Source: Actinomadura soli (GTDB lineage: Bacteria; Actinomycetota; Actinomycetes; Streptosporangiales; Streptosporangiaceae). Taken from it: a stretch of 45,789 nucleotides of DNA. The notes beneath the pieces were generated by a model. The model was not told where the DNA came from, searched no databases, and worked only from the letters and a program-made list of their open reading frames with translations. Every line of letters starts with the position of its first letter. Within the stretch, counting starts at the first letter, position 1. This document shows positions 44,333 to 45,789 of the stretch, in pieces. The position numbers and the translations under genes were made by a program. Location: the NCBI RefSeq assembly GCF_005889715.1, contig NZ_VCKW01000039.1:1-45789 (forward strand), written 5' to 3'.

Positions 44333-44375
44333 GTGCTAGGGCACCTGTGTCAGGGCGCCGCGTGTGCCAGGGCAC
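44333..44375. repeat. Three spaced copies of a 12-base imperfect palindrome
   Basis: GTGCTAGGGCAC, GTGTCAGGGCGC and GTGCCAGGGCAC start at 44333, 44347 and 44364. The region (44261-44392) otherwise shows no coding signal and lies 18 bases past the dehydrogenase stop. Array-like spacing near 14-17 bases could suit a multimeric binding protein, or the repeats are neutral. Confidence 0.45.
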
Positions 44376-44392
44376 CGCGCCACGACGCGCGC

Positions 44393-45655
44393 TCAGAGCA
44401 GTTCCACGGTGTCCGCGGGGGTGTTCCGCGTCCGGCCGCGGGTGTCGAACAGCAGCGGCGCGTGCCGGGTCAGCGTGGCCGCGTCGTAGGCGGCGTGGTC
44501 GGCCAGGACGATCGCCAGATCGGCCGCCTCCAGCGCCGCGCGCAGGTCGCCGCCCGCGTTCGGGACGGCCGTCCCGTCGACGTCCCAGGACTCGACGAAC
44601 GGGTCGTGGAACGACAGGTCGGCGCCGAGCCGGGCCAGCCGCCGCGCCACCGGACGGGCCGGCGACTCGCGCTGGTCGGCGATGTCGGCCTTGTAGGTGA
44701 CGCCGAGGAGCAGGACCTTGGCGCCCTTCAGCGCGCGTCCCTCCCGGTTGAGCAGCAGCTGCGCGCGTTCGGCGACGTAGCGCGGCATCCGGTCGTTGAT
44801 CTCCTGGGCCAGCTCCACGAACCGGAACGGGTAGCCCAGCGAGCGGACCTTGTACGACAGGTAGTTCGGGTCGATCGGGATGCAGTGCCCGCCGACGCCG
44901 GGGCCCGGCCGGAACGCCTGGAACCCGAACGGCTTCGTGGCCGCGCAGTCGATCGCGTCCCACAGGTCGATGCCCAATTCGTTGCAGAACACCGCCATCT
45001 CGTTGACCAGCGCGATGTTCACGTGCCGGTAGGTGTTCTCCAGCAGCTTGGCCATCTCCGCCTCGCGGGTGCCCCTGGCCAGCACGACCCGCTCGACGAA
45101 CTTGCCGTAGAACGCCGACGCGGCCGACGCGCACGCCGCGCTCAGCCCGCCGACGATCTTCGGCGTGTTGCGCACCCCGTACACCGGGTTGCCCGGGTCG
45201 ATCCGCTCCGGCGAGAACGCCAGGTGGAACTCCTCGCCCGCGACCAGGCCGGACGTCTCCAGGATCGGCCGGACGACCTCCTCCGTCGTGCCCGGGTAGG
45301 TCGTCGACTCCAGGACCACGAGCGCGCCCGGCTCCAGGTGCCGGGCGACGGTCTCGGACGCGCCGCGCACGGCGGTGAGGTCGGGGCCGCCCTCGGGCGA
45401 CAGCGGCGTCGGCACGCAGATGACCACGGTGCGGGCGCCGTCCAGGACGTCCTCCTGCAGGCTCGGGACGAACCCGGTCTCCAGCATCTCCTCTATCTCG
45501 GCGGGCGAGACGTCGTCGATGTGCGACAGCCCGGCCTTGAGCCCGGCGACCACGCGCGCGTCGCGGTCGAGACCGGCGACCCGCAGGCCGGCCCGGCAGG
45601 CCTCCCGCACGAGCGGCAGTCCCACGTAGCCGAGTCCGATGACCACCAGATCCAC
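44393..45655 (-). CDS. Nucleotide-sugar dehydrogenase (UDP-HexNAc, WbpA/WecC type)
   Basis: NAD-dependent oxidation of a UDP-sugar C6-OH to the uronic acid. The 420-residue protein starts at ATG 45653-45655 after GAAGGGAG. Seen: VVIGLGYVGLPLVREAC, VPTPLSPEGGPDL, LESTTYPGTTEE, RGTREAEMAKLLENTYRHVN, catalytic Cys258 in GVGGHCIPIDPNYL, and GVTYKADIADQRESPA. The GHCIPIDP form is typical of UDP-N-acetylglucosamine/mannosamine dehydrogenases, unlike the GGGCLPKD of the enzyme at 22755. It lies 60 bases downstream of a partial glycosyltransferase gene on the same strand. Confidence 0.92.
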   Translation of the reverse strand: MDLVVIGLGYVGLPLVREACRAGLRVAGLDRDARVVAGLKAGLSHIDDVSPAEIEEMLETGFVPSLQEDVLDGARTVVICVPTPLSPEGGPDLTAVRGASETVARHLEPGALVVLESTTYPGTTEEVVRPILETSGLVAGEEFHLAFSPERIDPGNPVYGVRNTPKIVGGLSAACASAASAFYGKFVERVVLARGTREAEMAKLLENTYRHVNIALVNEMAVFCNELGIDLWDAIDCAATKPFGFQAFRPGPGVGGHCIPIDPNYLSYKVRSLGYPFRFVELAQEINDRMPRYVAERAQLLLNREGRALKGAKVLLLGVTYKADIADQRESPARPVARRLARLGADLSFHDPFVESWDVDGTAVPNAGGDLRAALEAADLAIVLADHAAYDAATLTRHAPLLFDTRGRTRNTPADTVELL

Positions 45656-45715
45656 GCCGGAGGCTCCCTTCCAGCATCTATGTGAGGGCGCACGCGCCTC
45701 GGCGGCGCCGTATGC

Positions 45716-45789
45716 CTAGGTGATGGCGTATGCGGACCGGTAGCCGTCCGCGACGGCCCGCCAGGTGCGTTCCGCACGGACCCATTCCC
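45716..45789 (-). CDS. C-terminal end of a probable glycosyltransferase (partial)
   Basis: Only the last 23 or so codons are inside the window, read on the minus strand to TAG at 45716-45718: the peptide ends EWVRAERTWRAVADGYRSA then YAIT. This W-x-x-V/C-A-x-x-Y pattern is common at the C-terminus of GT4 family enzymes, and the neighbouring dehydrogenase supports that. The start lies beyond the window edge, so the assignment is provisional. Confidence 0.5.
   Translation of the reverse strand, partial: EWVRAERTWRAVADGYRSAYAIT

Overview
The window is about 46 kb of very GC-rich chromosomal DNA with the gene density, GTG/TTG starts, 4-bp ATGA/GTGA overlaps and protein families of a mycelial or spore-forming actinomycete. 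Streptosporangiales (Actinomadura-like) is my best guess from the overall look of the proteins; no rRNA or marker gene allows a firm placement. I see no tRNA, rRNA, IS element, prophage or CRISPR array. No gap between genes exceeds 300 bases; the longest are 44144-44392, 10849-11083, 20301-20523 and 8679-8891.

Layout. (1) 1-5568: anaplerotic PEP carboxylase, a GNAT acetyltransferase, then an ECF42-type sigma factor coupled to its DGPF/YCII partner, followed by a DUF899 thioredoxin-like protein and (5565-7025) a DHA2 drug-efflux transporter that may be its targets. (2) 6991-10848: enoyl-CoA hydratase, biotin protein ligase, a class III nucleotide cyclase, and the iron-storage pair bfr/bfd with a good iron box. 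(3) 11084-17451: glgX-treY-treZ, a complete route from glycogen or maltodextrin to trehalose. (4) 17601-22211: a two-component system whose kinase carries a rare TTA codon, a GtrA membrane protein, and purK-purE. (5) 22285-31359: CoA-binding protein, UDP-glucose dehydrogenase, a secreted Gln/Pro repeat protein, thioesterase, LCP ligase, glycosyltransferase, a His/Pro-tailed membrane protein, glycerophosphodiesterase and an IspD/TarI-like cytidylyltransferase. (6) 31554-36407: a tightly coupled six-gene operon with a degenerate CDP-alcohol transferase-like protein, a DUF5941-like membrane protein, a LicC-like cytidylyltransferase, an archaeal-looking glycerol-1-phosphate dehydrogenase homologue, a CDP-alcohol phosphatidyltransferase with an altered active site, and a GT2 enzyme. 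(7) 36404-45789: TetR regulator, HelD-type RNA-polymerase helicase, SRPBCC protein, stand-alone (p)ppGpp-hydrolase-like HD protein, a membrane-anchored beta-propeller, a GT4 enzyme, a UDP-HexNAc-type dehydrogenase and the 3' end of another probable glycosyltransferase.

How it fits together. From 19.7 kb to the right end most genes concern the cell surface: two nucleotide-sugar dehydrogenases, GtrA, LCP, at least three glycosyltransferases, GDPD and two putative CTP-using nucleotidyltransferases. The most unusual part is the 31.5-36.4 kb operon, which I read as a pathway that reduces a ketose/DHAP-like phosphate to a polyol phosphate (perhaps sn-glycerol-1-phosphate), activates it with CTP and transfers it through a non-canonical CDP-alcohol transferase to a lipid or glycopolymer. 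That chemistry is inference; the gene order, overlaps and altered motifs are read directly.
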